Below, piece by piece: positions 1 to 6,895 of a stretch of DNA of 41,494 nt. The notes beneath the pieces were generated by a model. That model was given only the letters and a program-made list of their open reading frames with translations, did no database searches and was not told where the DNA came from. The DNA lies in NCBI GenBank assembly GCA_016789365.1, contig JAEURH010000022.1, positions 1 through 41,494 of the forward strand. Direction: 5' to 3'. Source of the stretch: Anaerolineales bacterium (GTDB lineage: Bacteria > Chloroflexota > Anaerolineae > Anaerolineales > Villigracilaceae). Positions within the stretch are counted from its first letter, which is position 1, and the number at the start of each line of letters is the position of its first letter. Both the position numbers and the translations under genes were made by a program.

Positions 1-519
1 CAGATACATACCAGAAGAATAACGTTTGACAGGTGTATCAATAAATTGTGACACTTCAGAAAAATCAACAATTTCATCAAATTTGGAATCAATTTCAGAA
101 CGGCGCATTCCGAGAATCGCACCATTCATATAAATATTTTCTCTGCCTGATAATTCAGGATGAAAACCTGTGCCTACTTCAAGTAATGAACCAACACGTC
201 CGCGGACTGTGACTGTTCCAGTAGTTGGTTCAGTAACACGAGAAAGAATTTTTAGTAATGTACTCTTGCCCGCACCATTTCGTCCAACTATGCCAAGCAC
301 TTTGCCTTCTTCTAAATCAAATGAAACGTCTTTCAACGCCCACACATAATTTTGATTCATGCGACGGTCTGATTTGCCAATCATGGCTTTGGCAATTCTT
401 ATCGGTGCCGTGACTGTATCCACAATTACATCACGCAACATGTTATAGCGGAATTTCGTTTCCGCCGCGCCAATCTTATATTGTTTGCCAATGTTCTTAA
501 CTGAAATTGCTGTTGCCAT
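1..519 (-). CDS. wzt: Polysaccharide ABC transporter ATP-binding protein (Wzt/TagH type), 3' end off window
   Basis: Seen: the first 173 residues of an ABC ATPase. It has a Walker A motif (GRNGAGKST, residues 79-87) and ends just after the degenerate signature YSSGM (167-171), which replaces LSGGQ in polysaccharide and teichoic-acid exporters. Walker B and the H-loop lie beyond the left edge, as would any C-terminal glycan-binding domain. A long insert between the first strand and Walker A (about residues 22-58) is usual in Wzt proteins. Known: these ATPases drive export of a finished lipid-linked glycan across the inner membrane through a Wzm permease. The ATG overlaps the permease stop by one base (TAATG), so the two subunits are translationally coupled. 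The family call is firm; the exported glycan is unknown. Confidence 0.93.
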   Translation of the reverse strand, partial: MATAISVKNIGKQYKIGAAETKFRYNMLRDVIVDTVTAPIRIAKAMIGKSDRRMNQNYVWALKDVSFDLEEGKVLGIVGRNGAGKSTLLKILSRVTEPTTGTVTVRGRVGSLLEVGTGFHPELSGRENIYMNGAILGMRRSEIDSKFDEIVDFSEVSQFIDTPVKRYSSGMYL

Positions 520-1364
520 TAAATCGTATCCGCGAAGGTTTTTTCCATGCTTCTAAAATAGAAAAGACCAGAGATGAAAATCAAAATTGATATACCAACG
601 GAAACCCAAAGCGTGATGTCTGGTCCGTTGCCTGTGCCAAGCAATGCCCAGCGGAATCCATTCACTACACCTGCCATCGGATTTAATGAATAAGCAATTT
701 GCCATTGCTCAGAAATCACGGAGGCAGAATAGGCTACGGGTGTAGCAAACAGCCAGAATTGAGTCAGAAACGGAAGCGCTTGGTTTACATCCCGATATTG
801 AACGTTAATCGCAGAGAGCCAAAGGGCAACTCCTAATGCGGTGATAATCGCAAGCAAAAGAAAAAGTGGAAGCGTCCAAATCAAATTCCACGCTGGCACA
901 AATTGATAATAAAACATCAAGCCAACGAGAATAACGAATGCAATTGCGAAATCAACAAGACCTGCAAAGACAGATGACATTGGAAGAATGAGGCGCGGAA
1001 AATAAATTTTCGTGACCATGTTGTTGTGTGCAACAAGCGAGCGACTTCCTTGATTCAATGCAGTTACAAACAATCCCCACGGAAGTAAAGCCGTGAATGC
1101 AAAGATTGGATATGGAATTCCTTCGGTTGGAAGTTTTGCAACGCGGTCAAAAAGAAAAGTGAAAACAAGCATGGTCATCACAGGTTGAATCACAGCCCAT
1201 GCCATGCCTAAAAGTGTTTGTTTATATTTAACTTTTACATCGCGCCACACCATGAAGAAAACAAGTTCACGATAAATCCATAGGTCTCTTAAATTTAATG
1301 AAGATAAACCTTTGGTTGGTTTGATGTAAACAGTGGTGGGTTCGTGTTTGGTAAGTTCAGACAT
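519..1364 (-). CDS. wzm: Polysaccharide ABC-2 transporter permease (Wzm type)
   Basis: A 281-residue integral membrane protein, close to the usual 260-280 of Wzm permeases. After a cytoplasmic N-terminus of about 35 residues it has the typical amphipathic coupling stretch ([13 protein letters not shown], residues 41-53), then about six hydrophobic segments and a short charged tail. Known: Wzm dimers form the channel that moves undecaprenyl-linked polysaccharide to the periplasmic face. It is coupled to the ATPase gene downstream. A 19-bp palindrome sits 12 bases before its start codon, leaving only a weak GAGA ribosome-binding site outside the stem. Confidence 0.93.
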   Translation of the reverse strand: MSELTKHEPTTVYIKPTKGLSSLNLRDLWIYRELVFFMVWRDVKVKYKQTLLGMAWAVIQPVMTMLVFTFLFDRVAKLPTEGIPYPIFAFTALLPWGLFVTALNQGSRSLVAHNNMVTKIYFPRLILPMSSVFAGLVDFAIAFVILVGLMFYYQFVPAWNLIWTLPLFLLLAIITALGVALWLSAINVQYRDVNQALPFLTQFWLFATPVAYSASVISEQWQIAYSLNPMAGVVNGFRWALLGTGNGPDITLWVSVGISILIFISGLFYFRSMEKTFADTI

Positions 1365-1376
1365 AGTTTCTCAATC

Positions 1377-1419
1377 TTACGGATTACGAATTACGTGATG
1401 CGTGATTCGTAATCCGTAA
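1377..1419. repeat. Palindromic repeat (19-bp stem, 5-nt loop) between fcl and wzm
   Basis: Left arm 1377-1395 and right arm 1401-1419 are complementary at 18 of 19 positions around the loop 1396-1400. The one difference is a G-T type pair. No T-run follows on either strand, so it does not look like a factor-independent terminator. It is built from repeated ATTACG/ATTCGTAATCC words, as in dispersed palindromic elements. Its role is unknown. Confidence 0.85.
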
Positions 1420-1427
1420 AGTGCTTG

Positions 1428-2399
1428 CTAACGAATTTTCTCTCGATTCGCTTTGAACCATTCAATCGTTTTCTTCAAACCTTCTTCAAATTGAACCTGA
1501 GCACTCCAATTGAATAATTCTTTGGCACGACTCACATCGAGTCCACGACGAGGTTGACCATTTGGTTTATCTGTTTGCCAAGTGAGTTGGCCTTTGAAAC
1601 CAGTGAGTTTAACAATTAATTCTGTTAAATCTCTGATTGAGATTTCATATCCAGAACCGAGGTTGATTGGTAAATCGCCGTTATATTTTTCAGCACCTGT
1701 GATGATTCCATCGGCGGCATCTTCTACATATAAAAATTCACGAGTCGGTGAACCATCACCCCACACTTGTAATTCTTTATCGCCACGTTCGCTTGCTTCT
1801 ACCGCTTTGCGAATCAAGGCTGGAATCACATGCGATGTTTGCAAATTGAAATTATCTCGTGGACCATATAAATTAACTGGCAAAAGATAAATAGCATTGA
1901 AACCATATTGTTGACGATACGTCTGTGCTTGCACGAGCATCATCTTCTTTGCAAGTCCGTACGGCGCATTGGTTTCTTCTGGATAGCCATTCCAAATATC
2001 ATCTTCTTTGAATGGGACAGGTGTGAATTTTGGATATGCACACACAGTTCCCGTAGCGACAAATTTTCCAACGCCTCTTTTATAAGCGTGGTGCATGAGT
2101 TCTACACCCATAATCATATTGTCATAGAAAAATTCAGCAGGATGTTCACGATTCGCACCAATGCCACCTACATTTGCGGCGAGATGAATCACAACGACAT
2201 TTTTTGGGTCAACATTTTTCAACGCATCATCATACAAACGTTCAATCGCTTCGCGTTGTGTTAAGTCATAATCTTTTTTGCGCGGAATAAAAATATCAGT
2301 TGCACCACGTTCTTTTAATTTTTCAACTACAAACGAGCCGAGAAATCCTCCGCCACCTGTTACTATGATACGTTTATTTTTCCAAAAACTTTCTGTCAT
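1428..2399 (-). CDS. fcl: GDP-L-fucose synthase (3,5-epimerase/4-reductase)
   Basis: An extended SDR of 323 residues with the NADP-binding GGGGFLG at 15-21. The active site aligns with the E. coli enzyme in both residues and spacing: Thr118 in the place of Ser107, Cys120 for Cys109, Tyr147 and Lys151 (YGLAK) for Tyr136/Lys140, and His190 (in TSHVIPAL) for His179. The Cys and His are the epimerisation acid/base pair, which ordinary epimerases lack. Reaction: GDP-4-keto-6-deoxy-D-mannose to GDP-L-fucose in the cytoplasm. The partner GDP-mannose 4,6-dehydratase (gmd) is not in the window. A relative acting on another GDP-4-keto sugar is possible. The gene stands apart from its neighbours, with a palindrome on each side. 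Confidence 0.88.
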   Translation of the reverse strand: MTESFWKNKRIIVTGGGGFLGSFVVEKLKERGATDIFIPRKKDYDLTQREAIERLYDDALKNVDPKNVVVIHLAANVGGIGANREHPAEFFYDNMIMGVELMHHAYKRGVGKFVATGTVCAYPKFTPVPFKEDDIWNGYPEETNAPYGLAKKMMLVQAQTYRQQYGFNAIYLLPVNLYGPRDNFNLQTSHVIPALIRKAVEASERGDKELQVWGDGSPTREFLYVEDAADGIITGAEKYNGDLPINLGSGYEISIRDLTELIVKLTGFKGQLTWQTDKPNGQPRRGLDVSRAKELFNWSAQVQFEEGLKKTIEWFKANREKIR

Positions 2400-2415
2400 A
2401 AATTCTCCATTGTTT

Positions 2416-2513
2416 ATGTCGTTGCGAGGAGGATTTTAGTCCGACGAAGCAATCTCCAACTTATCAAGAGATTGCTTCGTCGCAAAGAACAAGAACGCTC
2501 CTCGCAATGACAT
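2416..2513. repeat. Long two-part palindromic repeat (GTCATTGCGAGGAG / GACGAAGCAATCTC type)
   Basis: Outer arms 2416-2431 and 2498-2513 pair over 16 bases with one G-T type pair. Inner arms 2442-2456 and 2468-2482 pair perfectly over 15 bases around an 11-base loop. The left arm reads ATGTCGTTGCGAGGAG and the inner left arm CGACGAAGCAATCTC. From general knowledge, very similar palindromes are dispersed between genes in several bacterial phyla. It starts one base after the stop codon of the upstream SDR and fills almost the whole gap. As RNA it would form a long hairpin that could protect the 3' end or attenuate transcription into fcl. No U-tract is present. Confidence 0.9.
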
Positions 2514-2514
2514 A

Positions 2515-3525
2515 TTATTGAACTATAAATTGCGCGTTTCTGTATCTATCTTCCGTTGGGTTTCTTATCAACCCAGATTTCAATGCAAATAAAACTTCAC
2601 GCACACCATCATCTACATCTAAAGTTGTTTCAAAGCCAAGCACTCGTTTAATTTTTTCAAATGAAACAGTGATGTCGCGCATGTCGCCGCCAAATGTTAA
2701 ATCTTTATATTCCACAATCGTTTCGGGCATACGCTTCAAAACTAAATTCACAATATCACTTTTTGTGTAATTTCCGTTTTCAGTTCCCAAATTAAAAACT
2801 TGTCCACGAATTTTATTTTGCTCCGCTTCTAAGCCCATGATAATTCCACGCACAATATCGCGAATATGAACAAATGAACGTGAATATCCGCGTTGATAAA
2901 TTATTAATTGACGTTTTGTAAATGCTTCCAACACAAATTGATTGACTATTAAATCAAAACGTGTGCGTGGGGAAATTCCATATAAAGTTGCAAATCGAAA
3001 CAACAATGGCGCACAAGATGAATCTTTTTGATTGAGCAAATATTCTTCTGCGGCGATTTTTGTCTCTGCATATAAAGATTGTGGATTTAATGGCGATTCT
3101 TCTGTGACAGGCTTGCCATCTGGACTTAATCCATAATTGCTATAAGTGGATGCAAACACGAATCTTTCCACGCCCAAATCTGCTGACTGTTCGTATGCAA
3201 GTTTTGTCGCCTCAACATTGTATTTCCACGAGACTTGTTTGCCCACCGCTTGACAGGCTGGAAACCCAACAATGCCCGCCAAGTGAATCACAGCATTGGG
3301 TTTATCCCAATCTTTCTTAATCGAATCGCGAATGGCGCGCGCTTCTGTTACATCCGCTTTAATAAAATGAAAGTTTGGATGACTCATAAATGGCAAAATG
3401 CTTTCACCGCCAAAGAGCAAAGAGTCTAAGATAGTTACTTGGTAATTTTGCCGTAACAACTCGGAGGTCAGAATTGAACCGATGTAGCCCGCACCACCTG
3501 TAATCAAAACATGTTTTTGATTCAT
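2515..3525 (-). CDS. NAD-dependent epimerase/dehydratase (extended SDR), likely nucleotide-sugar enzyme
   Basis: 336 residues. A Rossmann motif GGAGYIG lies at 10-16, an FASTYSNYG strand with the catalytic Ser/Thr at 126-127, and YxxxK at Tyr152/Lys156. The fold and length fit UDP/GDP-sugar 4-epimerases, dehydratases and reductases. The substrate cannot be assigned. There is no adjacent Asp-Glu or Ser-Glu pair after the active-site strand, which argues against a 4,6-dehydratase. The start codon overlaps the stop of the wHTH regulator gene (ATGA), so the two are made together and the enzyme may be under that regulator's control. Confidence 0.85.
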   Translation of the reverse strand: MNQKHVLITGGAGYIGSILTSELLRQNYQVTILDSLLFGGESILPFMSHPNFHFIKADVTEARAIRDSIKKDWDKPNAVIHLAGIVGFPACQAVGKQVSWKYNVEATKLAYEQSADLGVERFVFASTYSNYGLSPDGKPVTEESPLNPQSLYAETKIAAEEYLLNQKDSSCAPLLFRFATLYGISPRTRFDLIVNQFVLEAFTKRQLIIYQRGYSRSFVHIRDIVRGIIMGLEAEQNKIRGQVFNLGTENGNYTKSDIVNLVLKRMPETIVEYKDLTFGGDMRDITVSFEKIKRVLGFETTLDVDDGVREVLFALKSGLIRNPTEDRYRNAQFIVQ

Positions 3526-3998
3526 TCTACGCCTTCCAATTTCACTTTATATCCATCTAAAATTAAAGCAGGAATATTTTTTTCATTCACAACTTTAATA
3601 CCTTGTTCCAGACAAGTCAGTTTGCAAATATCTGCCACATCACCCGTGCCAACAATGCGCACACGGTCAAAACCTGCTTTACGAATTTTTGTGATGTTAT
3701 CTTTCACTTTTTGGCGCGTGCGACGATACACCGAAAATGAACGTTCAACATAATCAATGGCAAGGCGGGCACGCAATGCCAAGCCTTCGGGGGTGATGAT
3801 GTAACGTAACTTTTTTCTTTCAGCGCGAGAAACCTTGACAGCACCTTTAGCAATTAATCTTTTCAAATGCCAATTGACCGTGCCAACCGCAACACCGAGT
3901 TGCGTAGCAAGGGTGGCTTGGTTTACATCGGGGTCGCTTTCAATTTGTTCAAGCAGGGAAAGTTCGCGGACTTCTTCGTTTGTTGATTCGACATTCAT
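3522..3998 (-). CDS. Winged-helix (MarR EPS-type) transcriptional regulator with C-terminal Rossmann-like extension
   Basis: 158 residues. The helix-turn-helix lies at about 27-48 (NQATLATQLGVAVGTVNWHL). A basic recognition end and a wing follow (about 53-70, LRYIITPEG). This resembles the short MarR-like regulators linked to exopolysaccharide loci, which are usually only about 100 residues. Here a basic helical linker (80-108) leads to a small domain (110-158) beginning VRIVGTGDVAD, a strand-glycine-loop-helix start like nucleotide-binding folds. Inference: this domain could sense a nucleotide sugar or NAD(P). The gene is divergent from the plus-strand operon and faces a nested inverted repeat, and it overlaps the following SDR gene by four bases. 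Confidence is good for a DNA-binding regulator and low for the ligand. Confidence 0.85.
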   Translation of the reverse strand: MNVESTNEEVRELSLLEQIESDPDVNQATLATQLGVAVGTVNWHLKRLIAKGAVKVSRAERKKLRYIITPEGLALRARLAIDYVERSFSVYRRTRQKVKDNITKIRKAGFDRVRIVGTGDVADICKLTCLEQGIKVVNEKNIPALILDGYKVKLEGVE

Positions 3999-4001
3999 GC
4001 T

Positions 4002-4034
4002 TTATAATTCCAAAATTCAGTGACTGAATTATAA
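4002..4034. promoter_or_regulatory. Nested inverted repeat in a divergent promoter region; candidate operator
   Basis: The outer arms TTATAATTC (4002-4010) and GAATTATAA (4026-4034) are perfect reverse complements. Inside lies AATTCAG-TGA-CTGAATT (4014-4030), another perfect inverted repeat, which shares bases with the right outer arm. TATAAT occurs on the plus strand at 4003-4008 and on the minus strand at 4033-4028, so each arm carries a possible -10 box; no convincing -35 was found. The site is only 3 bases from the regulator start codon and 31 bases from the plus-strand gene. This is the expected position for autoregulation plus control of the divergent operon. Confidence 0.6.
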
Positions 4035-4065
4035 CTCACTTTTTACTGATAGACGAATCACCCAC

Positions 4066-5499
4066 ATGAATCAATCCTTACTTTTTGATGAAGCAGGAAA
4101 ACTTTACCAACAAACCCGAATACAACATTGGGACAAAATTGCCGTTAAACGCGATTCATGGCAAGGCATGGGACGTTGGTATCACAAACGCTTAACAGAA
4201 ATTTACAAATTTCTTGTCAGCCCCAATCAACGCATTCTTGAAATTGGGTGTGGTATAGGGAATTTAATCTCACAATTAAATCCTTCGCATGGTGTAGGTA
4301 TTGATTTTTCTGCCGAAATGATTACACGTGCAAAAAAACAAAATCCGCACATTGAATATCATCAACTTAATGCACATGATTTATCAACACTCACAGGTGA
4401 ATTCGATAGCATCATTTTTTCAGATACCATCAACGATTTATGGGATGTGCAACGTGCGCTTGAACAAGTCAAAAAGTTTTGTAAACCACACACAAGAATT
4501 ATCTTAAATTTTTATAGTCATTTGTGGCAATTTCCTTTAGCCATTGCACAAACTTTAAATTTAGCCTCTCCGTTGTTAAGCCAAAATTGGTTAACCGTAG
4601 AAGATGTGAATAACCTTTTACGATTATCTGGTTTTGAAACCATTCGCAACTCACAAGAAGTTTTGTTTCCGCTTCCATTAGGTGGTTTTGCAAACCGTTA
4701 TCTTGTAAAACTTTTTCCATTCAATAATTTTGCACTTTCAAATTTTATTGTGGCACGCCCTATGCCTACGCCTGCAAACCAACCAAGTGTTTCCGTAGTT
4801 GTTGCCGCACGAAACGAAGAAGGTAATATCAAAAATATTTTTGAGCGTTTACCTAAAATGGGTTCAAAAACCGAATTGATTTTTGTAGAAGGACATTCAA
4901 AAGATAATACCTATCAAACAATTCTTGATGAAATTCCGCTTCACCCCACTACCCCCAGCCTGGTTTTTCAGCAAACAGGCATCGGCAAGGCTGACGCGAT
5001 TCGACTCGGCTTCGAAAAAGCCTCTGGCGATATCTTGATGATTCTTGACGCAGACTTAACCGTTCCACCTGAAGATTTGCCGCGTTTTTATGAAGCAATT
5101 ACATCAGGGACTGGTGAATTTATTAACGGTGTTCGTTTGGTGTACCCAATGGAAAAACAAGCCATGCAAACTTTGAACTTCATCGGCAATAAATTATTTA
5201 GTATGGCATTTTCTTGGTTATTAGGTCAGCCGATAAAAGATACTTTGTGCGGAACAAAAGTTTTATGGCGAAAAGATTATGAACAAATCGCGGCAAATCG
5301 TTCGTACTTCGGCGACTTTGACCCCTTCGGCGATTTCGACTTAATCTTCGGCGCGGCAAAGTTAAACAAAAAAATTGTAGATTTACCCATTCGTTATCGT
5401 GAACGAGTGTATGGCACAACTAATATTTCACGTTGGAAACATGGCTTACTATTATTACGAATGGTTGCCTTTGCGGCAAGAAGAATTAAATTTGTGTGA
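4066..5499 (+). CDS. Fusion: class I SAM methyltransferase + GT2 glycosyltransferase
   Basis: 477 residues with two domains. Residues about 40-230 form a Rossmann methyltransferase with motif I EIGCGIGN (59-66) and the acidic post-motif VGIDFS. From about 241 a GT2 (GT-A fold) domain begins with VSVVVAARNEE. Its nucleotide-sugar/metal DxD is Asp328-Ala-Asp330, and an acceptor-side stretch CGTKVLWR follows. It resembles dolichol-phosphate-mannose-synthase-like GT2 enzymes but has no C-terminal membrane helices. The reading frame is continuous, with a short Pro-rich linker (232-240). Inference: one polypeptide transfers a sugar and methylates the glycan or an acceptor. There is no strong Shine-Dalgarno at this ATG. 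It is the first gene of the plus-strand operon. Confidence 0.88.
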   Translation: MNQSLLFDEAGKLYQQTRIQHWDKIAVKRDSWQGMGRWYHKRLTEIYKFLVSPNQRILEIGCGIGNLISQLNPSHGVGIDFSAEMITRAKKQNPHIEYHQLNAHDLSTLTGEFDSIIFSDTINDLWDVQRALEQVKKFCKPHTRIILNFYSHLWQFPLAIAQTLNLASPLLSQNWLTVEDVNNLLRLSGFETIRNSQEVLFPLPLGGFANRYLVKLFPFNNFALSNFIVARPMPTPANQPSVSVVVAARNEEGNIKNIFERLPKMGSKTELIFVEGHSKDNTYQTILDEIPLHPTTPSLVFQQTGIGKADAIRLGFEKASGDILMILDADLTVPPEDLPRFYEAITSGTGEFINGVRLVYPMEKQAMQTLNFIGNKLFSMAFSWLLGQPIKDTLCGTKVLWRKDYEQIAANRSYFGDFDPFGDFDLIFGAAKLNKKIVDLPIRYRERVYGTTNISRWKHGLLLLRMVAFAARRIKFV

Positions 5500-5510
5500 G
5501 GAAATTGTAA

Positions 5511-6152
5511 ATGATTGAAAAACTTCGTTTATTACCTTACAAAGAATATAAAGGCGTACAAAAAATATATTCCGTTATTTTTTATTATCTGCCAATCTTT
5601 GGAAACATGTACCGCCGAAGAGTTGAATTATGCTTAGATCAATGCCGAGGTGGAGAAACTATTTTGGAGGTCGGGTTTGGAAGCGGGTTAACCTTCCTAA
5701 ATCTAAATGAAAAATATAAAAAAATCTATGGTTTAGATTTAACTTGTGATGTAAATGTCGTCAAACAAGTTTTTGCAACACACAACATTCACCCTGATTT
5801 GCAAAACGGGAATGTTTTGAAAATGCCTTATGCTGACAATCAATTTGATACGGTTTTATTAATTAGTATTCTTGAACATCTCAAGCCAAATGAATTGGAA
5901 CAAGCATTTTCTGAAATCAAACGTGTTCTAAAACCAAACGGGCAAATTGTATATGGTGTGCCAGTGGAACGCCCCTTTATGGTTTTTATGTTTCGCTTAT
6001 TGGGGTATAACATTCGTGAGCATCACTTTTCCACTGAGCAAGATGTGGCTCAGGCGGCCGAAAAAATACTTCAAAAAAAATCTATTCAAGTCATGAAAGC
6101 CACCCCAGCATTTTTGGGGAATGTTTATGAAATTGGTCATTTTGTAAAGTAA
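5511..6152 (+). CDS. Class I SAM-dependent methyltransferase
   Basis: 213 residues of Methyltransf_11/25 type. Motif I is ILEVGFGSG (51-59), followed by the Asp of IYGLDLT. A later motif reads ISILEHLKPNE, and VLKPNGQIVYG forms the typical post-catalytic strand. The methyl acceptor cannot be deduced. A GAGGA ribosome-binding site (5498-5502) overlaps the end of the previous gene and lies 8 bases before the ATG, so the two are probably coupled. The locus context suggests O- or C-methylation of a sugar or lipid-linked intermediate. Confidence 0.85.
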   Translation: MIEKLRLLPYKEYKGVQKIYSVIFYYLPIFGNMYRRRVELCLDQCRGGETILEVGFGSGLTFLNLNEKYKKIYGLDLTCDVNVVKQVFATHNIHPDLQNGNVLKMPYADNQFDTVLLISILEHLKPNELEQAFSEIKRVLKPNGQIVYGVPVERPFMVFMFRLLGYNIREHHFSTEQDVAQAAEKILQKKSIQVMKATPAFLGNVYEIGHFVK

Positions 6153-6154
6153 CT

Positions 6155-6895
6155 ATGGGTATTAACTTACATAATGACTTAATAGAAAAAAATCATAATC
6201 TATGGAGTCGCAAACCTTTATTGCGCATTGTTTACAATGACTTGTATCAAACAATGAAGCAACACCTAAGCAACGCCTCAGGCAAAACGGTAGAACTTGG
6301 TTCAGGCATGGGTAGCATTCGTGAAACTTTACCTGATTGTATTCTGACGGATTTATTTCCATACCCATGGATTGACCAAGTTGAAAACGCATATCAACTT
6401 TCGTTTAAGAATGCATCGGTTTCAAATCTATTAATGGTAGATGTGTTTCATCATTTTCGTTATCCAGATAATGCGTTACAAGAATTTCATCGTGTATTAA
6501 ATTCAGGCGGGCGTGTAATAATGATGGAACCAGCATTAAGTTTGTTGGGATATATTGTGTATGGCTTGCTTCATGTTGAACCCATTGGCAAAGCAAAAGA
6601 TATTACATGGTTTGCACCCGAAGGCTGGGATGTGAATCAAATTGATTATTACGCCGCACAAGGCAACGCCACAAGAATTTTTGTGCAAAAATATTTTTCA
6701 GAAAATTTATCAGATTGGAAAATCGTTAGGGTAGAAAGAATTGCCGCCCTAGCGTATGCCGCTTCTGGCGGATATTCTGGACCTCAACTTTACCCAACCT
6801 TTGCATATCGCTTCATTAAGTGGATTGAAAAATTGTTGCGATTTTTCCCAGCCTTGTTTGCAACTAGATTACTGGTTGTGCTTGAAAAAAAGTGA
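6155..6895 (+). CDS. Class I SAM-dependent methyltransferase (diverged)
   Basis: 246 residues. Motif I is TVELGSGMGS (45-54). The second half has MVDVFHHFRYPDNALQEFHRV followed by LNSGGRVIMMEP, the usual layout of a Methyltransf_11 domain. A C-terminal tail of about 60 residues is hydrophobic and basic (KWIEKLLRFFPALFATRLL) and may associate with the membrane. It starts two bases after the preceding stop codon, so it belongs to the same plus-strand operon. Its stop codon directly abuts the stop codon of the convergent minus-strand gene, leaving no room for a terminator. The substrate is unknown. Confidence 0.8.
   Translation: MGINLHNDLIEKNHNLWSRKPLLRIVYNDLYQTMKQHLSNASGKTVELGSGMGSIRETLPDCILTDLFPYPWIDQVENAYQLSFKNASVSNLLMVDVFHHFRYPDNALQEFHRVLNSGGRVIMMEPALSLLGYIVYGLLHVEPIGKAKDITWFAPEGWDVNQIDYYAAQGNATRIFVQKYFSENLSDWKIVRVERIAALAYAASGGYSGPQLYPTFAYRFIKWIEKLLRFFPALFATRLLVVLEKK

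Noticed and set aside
1377-1419. Factor-independent terminator after fcl
   Set aside because: The stem is long and AT-mixed with no T-run on either strand, and the co-directional wzm gene starts 12 bases later.
1582-2264. Plus-strand open frames opposite fcl, and similar frames opposite other genes
   Set aside because: They lie wholly within well-supported genes on the other strand and show no family motifs or plausible ribosome-binding sites.
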